Of a DNA stretch of 57,961 nt, positions 20,153 through 28,629 are shown one piece after another. The stretch is taken from positions 1 through 57,961 of the forward strand of contig JAFVAC010000061.1 in the NCBI GenBank assembly GCA_017476265.1, given 5' to 3'. The notes beneath the pieces were generated by a model. The model was not told the DNA's origin. It made no database searches and saw only the letters and a list, made by a program, of their open reading frames with translations. The position numbers were made by a program, and so were the translations under genes. Origin of the DNA: Clostridia bacterium (GTDB lineage Bacteria; Bacillota; Clostridia; Christensenellales; DTU072). How positions within the stretch are numbered: the first letter of the stretch is position 1; every line of letters begins with the position of its first letter.

Positions 20153-22594
20153 TTATTCCCAATATAACTTTGGTTTTGAGTTCGTCTCATAAACCCAACA
20201 ATACGCTTCGGACGACTCAAAAGCCTCTTGGGAGTATTCATGCAAAACGCCTATGGGAGTTCCGCTAGTAAATTGATTCGCAGTCAGAAGATTCCCTTTC
20301 TTGTTCATATTCCAGATTTCACGTTTATCAAAACTGGTATCTGTGTAATAATAATTATTCCTTACCGTAGTATTATGATTTGAACTGGTTGCAGTTGCGA
20401 CAATGCCTCCGACATCTCTGTAGTACCCCCCTTGGCATTCGATACTACTATAACTATAACAATACTCTACCGTCACGGTTTTACCGTCATTGACCATTCC
20501 GACGATTCCCCCGACGGAAGCAGACCAACCGCCGGTCCACCATTTAGAAGTAACGTTGAAATTACCTATATTGTAACTATATTTGATCGAACTGTCACTC
20601 GTCACCACGCCGACTATCCCACCGGCAAACACGCGCACCCGTGAAGCCTCTATATTCACTTTGTTGGCGCAAAACTTGATCGTCGTATTCTTACACTCCC
20701 CGATCAACCCGCCAACGTGCTCATAGTTCTCATTTGTTCCGCTTATGTTCCTGATAGTTCCTTGCGCCGAGCAATTTGTAATCATAGCATTGCTTACACG
20801 ACCGGCAAGCGCTCCTACCAACATATAAGAGTCATTGACTGATTGCGCGGAAAAATCAATGTTTACGTTCTCTAAAATTACATTTTTGATTTTCCCGTTA
20901 ATGACCTCACCAAACAAACCGCATAATATCAGCTTATTATTAAACGACATAGCGGTCGTTCTCGTCAAACCTCTGATTCTATGGTTGTTGCCATCAAACG
21001 TTCCTTTGAATGCTTTATATTCGCTACCTGTGTATCCAAGCGGATCCCATTCGGTCCTTCTTATATCAATATCATTTATCAACTTATAGCATTTGCCCTC
21101 GTTCGCATTCAAAAGATCTATATTGATGTTTCTTAATTGTGCAGAAGTTGCAATAAGATATGGATCTTCCTCTGTCCCATGTCCTCCGGCATAATTCACG
21201 GTATCACCATTATCCTCTACGATCGGAGGCGTCATTTTATTTGCTAAAGCAACTCCTTTTTCTGTCGCCTTTGTTTCAAAATACGTTTTTAAGCGTTGAA
21301 TAGCATTGCTATATTCATTGGGAATATACGACCATATCGGAACCAATCCACCATCAGCAATATCAACTATACGATAATTGTCTTCATTATCCATTTGCGA
21401 CACCCATTGTCTGTATTCTGATGCAAAGCCATCAAAAGTCAATGCTGTCAAAGGCGTCTTTCCTATGCTTTCGATGTAGAGATTATTTATCCTTTCTTGC
21501 GTATTATTGTGATAAGTACTCTCCAACTCGGCGCCGATTTCCGTCGATGTGTTTGCGCTGGCTATCCCGTATGAAAAACCGGCATTCAATTTTGCTTCTA
21601 AAGCAGAAGCAATAGTAACGGCTTCTAATGTCTCTGTCGAGAAAGAGGCATAATTGACTTCGGTCATCCCGCCGTATGAAACAGCCATCACCAAATGCGT
21701 TCCGTAACGATTAAAAAATACTTCAGGCGACAACGTACCCTCGTTTAAGTCCCGTATATCTTCTAAAGCTTCTGCCGAAATCTTGTTATTATACGCCCTT
21801 GGTTGTTGATAATTTGTCAACTGATAATTCTTACCGATTAAATACATGTTCAGAATGAAATAGAATTGATTTACGTGCAATTCTGATTCCACTGCTGTAT
21901 TTAACGAAAACTTCTCTTCAAAGCCGGCAGTAAACATCCCCGCTAAAGAAGCTTCTGCGGTAGTTCCATAAACCAATTTAGAGTTGATAGCGATGACTTC
22001 ATCCCTAATGCTGGTCTTTGAGATTGCTCTGGAACGAGAAGATCCGATATCGTAAGATCCGATATTGTCAACGGTAAACAAACTATTATCAAAAAACTCC
22101 GCCAAACGAACTCCACCAACGGCGCGTTTTGCCGTCAATGCGTTTACGCCGTACCCAAGACCGGAGCCAAATAGTTTATTCCCGACGGAAACATCCGAAA
22201 CAGGAGTAATGTTTTGCGATCCCGTGTCATTACTACCCCCTTTATCTTGCGTTGAGTCGGACGGACTGCCCGTATGGGTATAGGAAACTGTCGTCGACGG
22301 TTCGCTCCCCAATTTGATATAGCCGTCCCCTTTTGCTTTGACGGAAATTTGATAGGTTTGACCTTCGGTCAGATCGAGCTTTGAAAGATCAAATGACGTA
22401 TTGGACGTAGTCACTATTTCCGTCTCTCCTGACAGAATAACATACCCGGACGATCCTTCTACGCTATTCCATTGAATGCGCGAGCCGTTTATCACAACAC
22501 CTGTTGGCGCGGATAATTGTTGCTGAATTGCTCCGCAGCCGGCGACAGCCCCTATCAGCAAGACAATTACGAATGCCAATGCGATTTTTTTCAT
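20153..22594 (-). CDS. MACPF (perforin-like) domain lipoprotein with Fn3-like and GLUG regions
   Basis: 813 residues. A lipoprotein signal ends at AVAGC (Cys20). Residues ~28-105 look like a fibronectin type III module (APTGVVINGSRIQWNSVEGSSGY). After a Ser/Gly-rich linker, residues ~135-430 carry the MACPF fold: the hallmark FFNRYGTHLVMAVSYGG at 293-309 and the end segment LVPIWSYIPN at 417-426. Residues ~470-790 have GLUG-type repeats (VGGLIGE, AGGIVGVV, VGGIVGMV). MACPF proteins oligomerise and make pores; bacterial members include secreted antimicrobial proteins of Bacteroidales, and whether this one is a toxin or an adhesin is inference. GGAGGA precedes the ATG. The gene is clearly AT-richer than its neighbours, which suggests transfer, and is divergent from an XRE regulator. 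Confidence 0.85.
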   Translation of the reverse strand: MKKIALAFVIVLLIGAVAGCGAIQQQLSAPTGVVINGSRIQWNSVEGSSGYVILSGETEIVTTSNTSFDLSKLDLTEGQTYQISVKAKGDGYIKLGSEPSTTVSYTHTGSPSDSTQDKGGSNDTGSQNITPVSDVSVGNKLFGSGLGYGVNALTAKRAVGGVRLAEFFDNSLFTVDNIGSYDIGSSRSRAISKTSIRDEVIAINSKLVYGTTAEASLAGMFTAGFEEKFSLNTAVESELHVNQFYFILNMYLIGKNYQLTNYQQPRAYNNKISAEALEDIRDLNEGTLSPEVFFNRYGTHLVMAVSYGGMTEVNYASFSTETLEAVTIASALEAKLNAGFSYGIASANTSTEIGAELESTYHNNTQERINNLYIESIGKTPLTALTFDGFASEYRQWVSQMDNEDNYRIVDIADGGLVPIWSYIPNEYSNAIQRLKTYFETKATEKGVALANKMTPPIVEDNGDTVNYAGGHGTEEDPYLIATSAQLRNINIDLLNANEGKCYKLINDIDIRRTEWDPLGYTGSEYKAFKGTFDGNNHRIRGLTRTTAMSFNNKLILCGLFGEVINGKIKNVILENVNIDFSAQSVNDSYMLVGALAGRVSNAMITNCSAQGTIRNISGTNENYEHVGGLIGECKNTTIKFCANKVNIEASRVRVFAGGIVGVVTSDSSIKYSYNIGNFNVTSKWWTGGWSASVGGIVGMVNDGKTVTVEYCYSYSSIECQGGYYRDVGGIVATATSSNHNTTVRNNYYYTDTSFDKREIWNMNKKGNLLTANQFTSGTPIGVLHEYSQEAFESSEAYCWVYETNSKPKLYWE

Positions 22595-22655
22595 TTTTAA
22601 TCTTCCTCCATTTTTCTTTTACCATTTTTCAATATATTAAGTTATTTTTTACCTA

Positions 22656-22684
22656 TTATTATCATATTATATTATTTTTAACAA
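22656..22684 (-). promoter_or_regulatory. Possible promoter of the MACPF gene
   Basis: TTGTTA (22684-22679) and TAATAA (22661-22656) on the minus strand are 17 bases apart, in a very AT-rich intergenic region of about 140 bases. Many alternative AT-rich hexamers exist here, so the exact site is uncertain. The same region must hold the XRE gene promoter on the other strand. Confidence 0.4.
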
Positions 22685-22736
22685 TTCGTCTATGTTTTTG
22701 TTAATTATTATATAATTTAAGGTAGAGGAAAAAGAT

Positions 22737-23009
22737 ATGAAAGGATTCGGGGCAAAAATAATAAGAGCGCGGGAAGAACTGGGGCTTAAACAGACCGAGG
22801 TTGCGGCGCAGATCCCGATGAATCAGTCCAATTACTCCAAAATCGAGCGAGATTTGCAAGAACCGAGTATGGAACAGTTACAACAGATCTGCCGTATCTT
22901 AAAACTGGACTGCAACTACCTTTTGGAACTGGACGATTATGAAGAACTATCAAAAACCGACCTCGAACTGCTGAAAGATATAAAACAATTGATCAAAAAA
23001 TACAAGTAA
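22737..23009 (+). CDS. Small XRE-family helix-turn-helix regulator
   Basis: 90 residues. Residues ~5-60 are a Cro/CI-type HTH_3 domain: IIRAREELGLKQTEVAAQI, then NQSNYSKIERDLQEPSMEQL, then CRILKLDCNYLLEL. The tail is a short Glu/Lys helix that could mediate dimerisation. A TATAAT-like -10 and AGAGGA lie upstream. It is divergent from the MACPF lipoprotein across a shared intergenic region and is similarly AT-rich, so it probably controls that gene or itself (inference). Confidence 0.88.
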   Translation: MKGFGAKIIRAREELGLKQTEVAAQIPMNQSNYSKIERDLQEPSMEQLQQICRILKLDCNYLLELDDYEELSKTDLELLKDIKQLIKKYK

Positions 23010-23010
23010 A

Positions 23011-23035
23011 AAGGCGCCGAACGGCGCCTTTTTTG
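23011..23035. terminator. Bidirectional terminator between XRE and hom
   Basis: A perfect AAGGCGCC/GGCGCCTT stem (23011-23018 with 23023-23030), tetraloop GAAC, with A's before and T's after, so it works on both strands. It closes the AT-rich block on the right. Confidence 0.88.
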
Positions 23036-23049
23036 CGACTTTTTTTCGA

Positions 23050-24324
23050 TTATTCCTCCACGCGGATGATACCGTCGATCGACTTGACGCAGGAGAGAGA
23101 CTCGATCTCCCGCAAGGACGCGTTGACGGCGGACTCTTTCGTCTTGTGGAGGAGGAAGATGAGTTTTGCTCCGTCGGCGGCGACGTCCTGTACCATCGTA
23201 CTGATGCTGACGTTGTTCTTTGCGAAGACGCCGGAGATCTTGGCAAGAACGCCCGCTTCGTCGGCGACCGACATACGGATATAGTACTTGCACTCAAAGT
23301 CGGTGGAGAACTTTTCGGTGGAGACGTCGTTCCTATTGTCAAAAGAGGTATATTTGGGCTCCGCTTTGGTCGCGGCGTAGACGATATCGGAGACGATGGC
23401 GCTGCCGGTGGGAAGGTCTCCCGCCCCTCTGCCGTAGAGCATGATGTCGCCCACGTTGTCGCCGACGATATGGACGGCGTTAAAGCTCCCTTTGACGGAA
23501 GCAAGCGGATGATCGTTGGGGATGAACGCCGGATGGACGCGCGCTTCGATCTTGTCGCCGTTTTGCTTGGCGATGGCAAGCAGTTTTAAGGTGTAGCCGA
23601 AGCGTTTGCCGTAGGCGATGTCGTCCTTGCTGACTTTGCCGATCCCCTCTCGGTAGATGCAAGGGACGGGCACCTTGGTGCGGAAAGCGAGGCTGGAGAG
23701 GATGCTCAACTTGTAGGTGCTGTCGAATCCGTCCACGTCCGCGGAGGGATTGGCTTCGGCATACCCCAGGTTCTGCGCTTCTTTCAGCGTCTCCGCATAG
23801 TCGCTACCTTCGTCCGCCATCTTGGAGAGGATGAAGTTGGTAGTGCCGTTGACGATGCCCATCAGAGAAAGGATATTGTTGCCCTGCATACTGTCGGTCA
23901 AGGTCCTGATGATAGGCACGCCGCCGACGCAGCTCGCCTCGAAGTACAGCCCGGCGCCGCCCTTCTTTGCCGCGGCTTCCAGTTCGTCCCAATGTTTGGA
24001 AAAAAGCTCTTTATTGGCGGTGACGATGCTTTTCCCGGCGAGCAGGCACTTGATCAAAAAGGTCTTTGCCGGCTCGATCCCACCGAAGAACTCCGCCACG
24101 ATCTGCACTTTGTCGTCCTGTACGACCTTGTCGATGTCGCATCCGACGATAGCCGGATCCACGCCGAGGGCTTCCGCCTTTTTGACATCGCGCTCGATGA
24201 TGTGACGGACTTCTATATCGACGCCGTCGTTTTCCATAATGCGGTCATGATTCGCCTTGAGGATGCGGTACGTTCCGCCTCCCACCGTACCCAGTCCGAG
24301 TAGTGCTACGCCGATCTTTTTCAT
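23050..24324 (-). CDS. hom: Homoserine dehydrogenase
   Basis: 424 residues. It reduces aspartate semialdehyde to homoserine with NAD(P)H, the branch to threonine and methionine. The N-terminal dinucleotide motif is VALLGLGTVGGGTYRIL. The catalytic core has the family segments NGTTNFIL and GYAEANPSADVDGFDSTYKL. The last ~80 residues form an ACT domain (YYIRMSVADEAGVLAKISGVF), the usual site of threonine feedback. The length is typical of the ACT-containing form. AGGAGG precedes the ATG. It lies nine bases after coaX on the same strand, so the two are co-transcribed. Confidence 0.97.
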   Translation of the reverse strand: MKKIGVALLGLGTVGGGTYRILKANHDRIMENDGVDIEVRHIIERDVKKAEALGVDPAIVGCDIDKVVQDDKVQIVAEFFGGIEPAKTFLIKCLLAGKSIVTANKELFSKHWDELEAAAKKGGAGLYFEASCVGGVPIIRTLTDSMQGNNILSLMGIVNGTTNFILSKMADEGSDYAETLKEAQNLGYAEANPSADVDGFDSTYKLSILSSLAFRTKVPVPCIYREGIGKVSKDDIAYGKRFGYTLKLLAIAKQNGDKIEARVHPAFIPNDHPLASVKGSFNAVHIVGDNVGDIMLYGRGAGDLPTGSAIVSDIVYAATKAEPKYTSFDNRNDVSTEKFSTDFECKYYIRMSVADEAGVLAKISGVFAKNNVSISTMVQDVAADGAKLIFLLHKTKESAVNASLREIESLSCVKSIDGIIRVEE

Positions 24325-24333
24325 TTTGTCCTC

Positions 24334-25110
24334 CTACGCCTTCGCGTTTTCGTAATAGAGTATTTTCAGTCCTTTCAGAGAGAGCGCGCGATCTACGACG
24401 TCGATGATCCGACTGTCCGTCTGCGTGACCAGCTGGCTCATACCGCCTGTGGCGATGACTTTCGCCTGCCCGAACCCCTCTTCGGACTTCATTCTTTTCA
24501 CAATATATTCCACCAACCCGGTGAACCCGAAGATGATGCCCGCCTGCATATTCTCGACGGTGTTCTTGCCCAACGTGCGTTTTGGCGCGACAAGTTCTAT
24601 CCGGGGGAGCTTTGCCGCGGTGTTGACCAAACTGTCGGTGCTCGCTTTGATCCCCGGCGCGATCAACCCGCCACGGAAGACCCCTTCTCCGTCCACCGCG
24701 CCGAACGTGGTCGCACTGCCGAAGTCCACCGTGATGACCGGACCGCCGTATATCTTGTAGGCGGCGACGGCATTGACGATGCGGTCGGACCCCAACTGTC
24801 CGTCGTTATAGTCGATTTTGATCCCTCCGAGACGGATGTCCCCGTTGACCATAATGGGCTTCTTTTTCATATAGTAGGTGCACATATGTTCCAACGTGTA
24901 ATTGATACTGGGTACCACGCTCGACAGAATGATCCCGTCCACGTCTTTGAATCCGTACCCGCTCTGACGGAACAGATCGAACAAAATCATCCCGAACTCG
25001 TCGGCAGTCCTCGTCGTATCGGTCGCAATACGCCACGTCTGCACGGTCTTCGTCTCATTCGCCAAGCCGAGCTTGATATTCGTATTGCCCACGTCCATCA
25101 AAAGTATCAT
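24334..25110 (-). CDS. coaX: Type III pantothenate kinase
   Basis: About 258 residues from ATG 25110 (MILLMDVGNTN), with GAGG five bases upstream; a GTG two codons earlier is possible but overlaps that ribosome binding site. CoaX phosphorylates pantothenate in the first step of coenzyme A synthesis and needs a monovalent cation. Signature segments: DVGNTNIKLG (phosphate-1), GQLGSDRIVNAVAAY, ITVDFGSATTFGAVD, GGLIAPGIKAS and IATGGMSQLV. It heads a two-gene unit with hom. Confidence 0.96.
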   Translation of the reverse strand: MILLMDVGNTNIKLGLANETKTVQTWRIATDTTRTADEFGMILFDLFRQSGYGFKDVDGIILSSVVPSINYTLEHMCTYYMKKKPIMVNGDIRLGGIKIDYNDGQLGSDRIVNAVAAYKIYGGPVITVDFGSATTFGAVDGEGVFRGGLIAPGIKASTDSLVNTAAKLPRIELVAPKRTLGKNTVENMQAGIIFGFTGLVEYIVKRMKSEEGFGQAKVIATGGMSQLVTQTDSRIIDVVDRALSLKGLKILYYENAKA

Positions 25111-25215
25111 TTTCACCTCAATAATACTAAAAGTTTACCACGCTAAAGAGAAAATAGCAAGGAAAATGCGCGATGCGCTTTTTTTAGAGTGAAGAGTGGA
25201 GGTGATGCTGTCGCA

Positions 25216-25309
25216 ATGAATTGACGACAAGTCGTCATGAATTGAAGTCGAACCTTCATGAATTGACGCCATTGGCGTCATGATTTCTCGCTACGCTCCA
25301 TGACGAGCC
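25216..25309. repeat. Tandem ATGAATT-headed hairpin repeat
   Basis: Four units of about 21 bases each begin ATGAATT or ATGATTT and continue as a small inverted repeat: GACGAC-AA-GTCGTC, GAAG...CTTC, GACGCC-ATT-GGCGTC, then a diverged unit. The head is conserved while the arms change yet remain self-complementary, which indicates selection for structure. It occupies most of the 284-base gap between rplQ and coaX, which otherwise holds the rplQ terminator and no gene. Confidence 0.7.
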
Positions 25310-25323
25310 CAACTAAGAACGTA

Positions 25324-25349
25324 AAAGAGTACCCACTCGGATACTCTTT
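25324..25349 (-). terminator. Terminator of the alpha operon (after rplQ)
   Basis: On the minus strand an 11-bp stem (25349-25339 with 25334-25324, one G-U pair) with a four-base loop lies 46 bases after the rplQ stop. The downstream run is only moderately T-rich (TACGTTCTT), so efficiency may be partial. Confidence 0.55.
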
Positions 25350-25394
25350 ACCTTACTTCGTTTCGGCGTATAATGCCGCCCTTAATACTGCCGC

Positions 25395-25907
25395 TTACAC
25401 CAATTCGAGGATGCAAGTGGAAGCGTCATCCCCGCGGCGGTTGCCGGTCTTGATGATGCGGGTATAGCCGCCCTTCTGACCGAGCTCTTGCGCTCTCTTG
25501 TCATACTTGGGAGCATATTCGCCGAAGAGCTTCTCCACCAAAGGATGTTTGATGTCGGCGGTCCTTTCACGGAATGCCTCTTTGCTCTCTTTGGCTGCCT
25601 TTTGCTCTTGCAGATCGGGCAGGTCCACCATAAGGCGTCTGCGCGCGGCGAGCTTTTTCGGTCCGTCGTTGGTGAACTCGACTTCGATCTTCTCGTTCTT
25701 TTGGTTCTCCTTGGTCTTGGTGACCTTGACGGTGTCCTGATAGGTGTTGACCGCGAGGGTGATCATCTTTTCGGCGACCTTCCTGACCTCTTTGGCTCTT
25801 TCGACGGTCGTCTCGATTTTGCCGTACCAAAGCAGTTGCGCAGCCTGGCTGTAGACCAGTTCTACTCTTTGATCGGTTCTCTTACCCAATTTACGATTGT
25901 TTGCCAT
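25395..25907 (-). CDS. rplQ: 50S ribosomal protein bL17, long form
   Basis: 170 residues, against about 115-125 in E. coli or Bacillus. The ends match the family: RKLGKRTDQRVELVY and ETTVERAKEVRKVAEKMITLAV at the start; VEKLFGEYAPKYDKRAQELGQKGGYTRI and GNRRGDDAS at the end. Between them is an insertion of roughly 50 residues (~58-118: VKVTKTKENQKNEKIEVEF... to ERTADIKHP), rich in charged residues. bL17 sits near the peptide exit tunnel. It is the last gene of the rpsM-rpsK-rpsD-rpoA-rplQ unit. Confidence 0.96.
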   Translation of the reverse strand: MANNRKLGKRTDQRVELVYSQAAQLLWYGKIETTVERAKEVRKVAEKMITLAVNTYQDTVKVTKTKENQKNEKIEVEFTNDGPKKLAARRRLMVDLPDLQEQKAAKESKEAFRERTADIKHPLVEKLFGEYAPKYDKRAQELGQKGGYTRIIKTGNRRGDDASTCILELV

Positions 25908-25921
25908 GTATTACTTTCTCC

Positions 25922-26875
25922 TTACTCGTCTTTATTGTACAGTCCCAGACCGAAGCTCTCGAGCTTTTTGATGACTTCGTCCAAAGACTTCCTGCCCAAG
26001 TTGCGGACTTTGAGCATATCCTCTTCGCTTCTCTTCACGAGGTCTTCCACGGTGAAGATGCCGGCGCGCTTGAGGCAGTTGAGCGGACGGACGGAAAGGT
26101 CCAGTTCCTCTATGCTCATAAAGAGCGCCTTTTGCTGTTCGTTGTCGTCCTTGTTGACCAAGATATCGACGTTCTCCATTTCGTCCACCAAATTGATGAA
26201 GAGCTTCATGTGGTCGCTCATGATCTTGGCGGCGAGGGAGATGACCTTGCGCGGAGTGCTGGTCGCGTTGGTCTCCACGGTGATCGTCAACTTGTCATAG
26301 TCGATGGACTGCTCGACACGGGTCGCCTCGACGTCATAGCTGACAGCCACGACGGGAGAGAACAGTGCGTCGATGGGGATATATCCGATGGGCTCGTTGG
26401 TGGGCTTGTTGTGAGAGCCTGCGACATAGCCTCTGCCGGTACCGATTGTCAAGATCATATCGAGAGTATATCCGTCCTCGATGGTGCAGATAAACGCGTC
26501 CTTGTTCATGATCTCGATGTCGGTCGGGAGATCGATGTCCGCCGCGGTCACGATGCCACCACCGGTCTTGACCAATTTCACCTTGCTGGTCGTGAAAGTG
26601 TCCTCGTTGTGGACCTTGACGGCGATGTCCTTCAAATTGAGGATGATCTCCGCAACGTCTTCCTTGACGCCGGGGATAGTCGAGAACTCATGCTTTACGC
26701 CGTCGATCTGTATGCCGATGATAGCCGCTCCGGGAAGAGCCGTGCAGAGGATCCTTCTCAAACAATTCCCGATCGTGTTGCCGTAGCCTCTTTCGAGAGG
26801 CTCTACGACGAACTTCGACTTGGCGTCGGTCACGACGACGGTTTCGGTAATTTTGGGTTTTGCTATTTCCATCAT
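25922..26875 (-). CDS. rpoA: RNA polymerase alpha subunit
   Basis: 317 residues, normal length. The N-terminal domain, which assembles beta and beta', has FVVEPLERGYGNTIGNCLRRILCTALPGAAI and GVKHEFSTIPGVKEDV. The C-terminal domain, which contacts UP elements and activators, has LDLSVRPLNCLKRAGIFTVEDLV and VRNLGRKSLDEVIKKL. AAGGAGG precedes two tandem ATG codons; I use the first (26875). It sits in the classic alpha operon between rpsD and rplQ. Confidence 0.98.
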   Translation of the reverse strand: MMEIAKPKITETVVVTDAKSKFVVEPLERGYGNTIGNCLRRILCTALPGAAIIGIQIDGVKHEFSTIPGVKEDVAEIILNLKDIAVKVHNEDTFTTSKVKLVKTGGGIVTAADIDLPTDIEIMNKDAFICTIEDGYTLDMILTIGTGRGYVAGSHNKPTNEPIGYIPIDALFSPVVAVSYDVEATRVEQSIDYDKLTITVETNATSTPRKVISLAAKIMSDHMKLFINLVDEMENVDILVNKDDNEQQKALFMSIEELDLSVRPLNCLKRAGIFTVEDLVKRSEEDMLKVRNLGRKSLDEVIKKLESFGLGLYNKDE

Positions 26876-26906
26876 AATGGCAATTCCTCCTTGCTTTCGC
26901 TACGCC

Positions 26907-27530
26907 TTATTTGGAGTACAACTCGACGATCATGTGTTCGGCTATGGACATATCGATATCTTCGCGGGTCGGAAGGGCGACGATGTTCCCTGCGAGAGTC
27001 GCCGGATCGAAGGAGAGCCACTTGAGGCTGTTGTTGACCTTCGCATTCTTCAATTCCGCAAAGAAGGGCAGATCCTGCTTGTTCGCTTTGACGGCGATGA
27101 CGTCGCCGGCTTTGACGAGATAGCTGGGGATGTTGACGCGCTTGCCATTGACAGTGATGTGTCCGTGATTGACGATCTGTCTGGACTGCGCGCGGCTCAC
27201 GCCGATACCCATACGGTAGACGACATTGTCCAATCTGCGCTCAAGCAGTACCAGCATGTTTTCGCCGGTGGCTCCGCGCATTTTTTCCGCCATGAGGTAG
27301 TACTTATGGAATTGCTTTTCGGTGAGGTTATATATCCTCTTCGCCTTTTGCTTCTCACGCAGCTGGATGCTGTAGGGCGTGGGCTTTTTTCTGCCCTGAC
27401 CGTGCATTCCCGGCGGGGTGGGACGCTTGACGAAAGTGCACTTTTCTCCGTAGCACTTGTCACCTTTCAAAAACAGTTTGCAACCCTCGCGTCTGCAAAG
27501 ACGGCAATCGGGTCCAGTATATTTTGCCAT
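26907..27530 (-). CDS. rpsD: 30S ribosomal protein uS4
   Basis: 207 residues. The zinc-binding N-terminus is kept ([23 protein letters not shown], four Cys), and the S4 RNA-binding domain is clear ([37 protein letters not shown]). uS4 is a primary 16S rRNA binder and, in many bacteria, the repressor of the alpha operon. Here it lies third in a unit with a structured leader before rpsM, unlike Bacillus, where rpsD is separate. Confidence 0.98.
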   Translation of the reverse strand: MAKYTGPDCRLCRREGCKLFLKGDKCYGEKCTFVKRPTPPGMHGQGRKKPTPYSIQLREKQKAKRIYNLTEKQFHKYYLMAEKMRGATGENMLVLLERRLDNVVYRMGIGVSRAQSRQIVNHGHITVNGKRVNIPSYLVKAGDVIAVKANKQDLPFFAELKNAKVNNSLKWLSFDPATLAGNIVALPTREDIDMSIAEHMIVELYSK

Positions 27531-27544
27531 TGTCTACCTCCTAA

Positions 27545-27937
27545 TTACAATCTTCTGCGCTTGGGCGGGCGGCAACCGTTGTGGGGGATCGGGGAGACAT
27601 CTTTGATCATGGTGATGTCCACGTCGCACGCCTGGATGGCGCGGATGGACGGCTCTCTGCCCTGTCCGGTACCTTTGATGAAAACTTCCACCTTTCTGAC
27701 GCCGTGCATCTTCGCCTCGTTGACTGCCTTTTCGGTCGCTTGGGTCGCGGCGAAAGCGGTCTCCTTACGCGCGCCCTTCAGTCCGAGCACGCCGGCGGAA
27801 GCCCAGCTGATCGTGTTCCCGTTCATATCGGTGACGGTCACGATGGTGTTGTTGTGGGTGGTGTGCACGTGCACTTGCCCTTTCTCAATGCGCTTTAAGT
27901 CTTTTCTCTTCTTGACTGCGGATCTTCTTACTGCCAT
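27545..27937 (-). CDS. rpsK: 30S ribosomal protein uS11
   Basis: 130 residues with family segments HVHTTHNNTIVTVTDMNGN, SWASAGVLGLKGARKETAFAA and the C-terminal DVSPIPHNGCRPPKRRRL. It binds the 16S platform next to uS7 and bS21. Ribosome binding site GGAGG; second gene after the rpsM leader. Confidence 0.98.
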   Translation of the reverse strand: MAVRRSAVKKRKDLKRIEKGQVHVHTTHNNTIVTVTDMNGNTISWASAGVLGLKGARKETAFAATQATEKAVNEAKMHGVRKVEVFIKGTGQGREPSIRAIQACDVDITMIKDVSPIPHNGCRPPKRRRL

Positions 27938-27947
27938 TTTTTACCTC

Positions 27948-28319
27948 CTATTTCTTCTTGGAGCGGCTGACGGTACGCTTCGGTCCCTTGCGGGTACGAG
28001 CGTTTTGTTTGGTGCTCTGTCCTCTGACGGGGAGCCCCTTTCTGTGTCTTACGCCTCTGTAGCAGCCGATATCCTTCAGCCTCTTGATGTCCATCATCAC
28101 TTCACGGCGAAGATCGCCCTCGACGTGGACGTTATTTTCGATGTAGTCGCGGATCTTGGCGACCTGATCTTCGGACAAGTCCTTCACGCGGACGTCGGGG
28201 TCCACCCCGGTCTCGGCGAGGATCTTGTTGGACGTAGCTCTGCCGATACCGTAGATATAGGTCAAGCCGATTTCCACTCTCTTTTCACGGGGTAAATCTA
28301 CACCTGCTATACGAGCCAT
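27948..28319 (-). CDS. rpsM: 30S ribosomal protein uS13
   Basis: 123 residues. It starts [19 protein letters not shown], has [13 protein letters not shown], and a basic tail [21 protein letters not shown]. uS13 lies in the 30S head and contacts tRNA and 50S bridges. It follows a 130-base structured leader with its own promoter, so the rpsM-rplQ genes can be made separately from the upstream spc genes. Confidence 0.98.
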   Translation of the reverse strand: MARIAGVDLPREKRVEIGLTYIYGIGRATSNKILAETGVDPDVRVKDLSEDQVAKIRDYIENNVHVEGDLRREVMMDIKRLKDIGCYRGVRHRKGLPVRGQSTKQNARTRKGPKRTVSRSKKK

Positions 28320-28447
28320 TCAAAACCTCCAAATTTTGTTACTGTTGTTTATCTATATAAATCTGTGAAGAAAACCGTTTTTACACGGTTCAGCCGCCTT
28401 CACGTTGAACTCAAAGTTGCCCATACGTTGCCGTATGGGACAGTAGC
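28320..28447 (-). promoter_or_regulatory. Structured 5' leader of rpsM (candidate ribosomal-protein autoregulatory RNA)
   Basis: The predicted transcript has an 8-bp stem capped by GCAA (28439-28432 with 28427-28420), then a nested pair of stems: GTGAAG (28403-28398) with CTTCAC (28370-28365), enclosing AACCGT (28390-28385) with ACGGTT (28378-28373). An AT-rich linker with GGAGG leads to the ATG at 28319. The position before uS13 with uS4 in the same operon matches the logic of alpha-operon control by uS4; the fold itself is not one I can assign to a known family. Confidence 0.55.
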
Positions 28448-28453
28448 CTTTCT

Positions 28454-28482
28454 ATTATATCACAAGCAAAACCTTTTTGCAA
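28454..28482 (-). promoter_or_regulatory. Promoter of the rpsM-rplQ unit
   Basis: TTGCAA (28482-28477) and a perfect TATAAT (28459-28454) on the minus strand, 17 bases apart. It lies just after the rpmJ stop and before the structured leader. Confidence 0.75.
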
Positions 28483-28488
28483 ATACTT

Positions 28489-28605
28489 TTAGCCCTGTTT
28501 TTGCTTGTGCTTGGGATATTTCGAGCAAATAATCATAACTTTGCCGTTTCTTTTGATGACCTTGCACTTGTCGCAAATGGGTTTGACCGACGGTCTGACT
28601 TTCAT
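28489..28605 (-). CDS. rpmJ: 50S ribosomal protein bL36
   Basis: 38 residues, read from the sequence: it begins [19 protein letters not shown] and ends PKHKQKQG. The zinc ligands of the C+ form are kept (C11, C14, the Cys in IICSKYP, and the His in PKH). Most bL36 proteins have 37 residues; one extra residue is seen in SKYP. GGAGG precedes the ATG at 28605. It stands between infA and the rpsM promoter. Confidence 0.95.
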   Translation of the reverse strand: MKVRPSVKPICDKCKVIKRNGKVMIICSKYPKHKQKQG

Positions 28606-28629
28606 TTTTCCTATCCTCCGAATTTCGTA

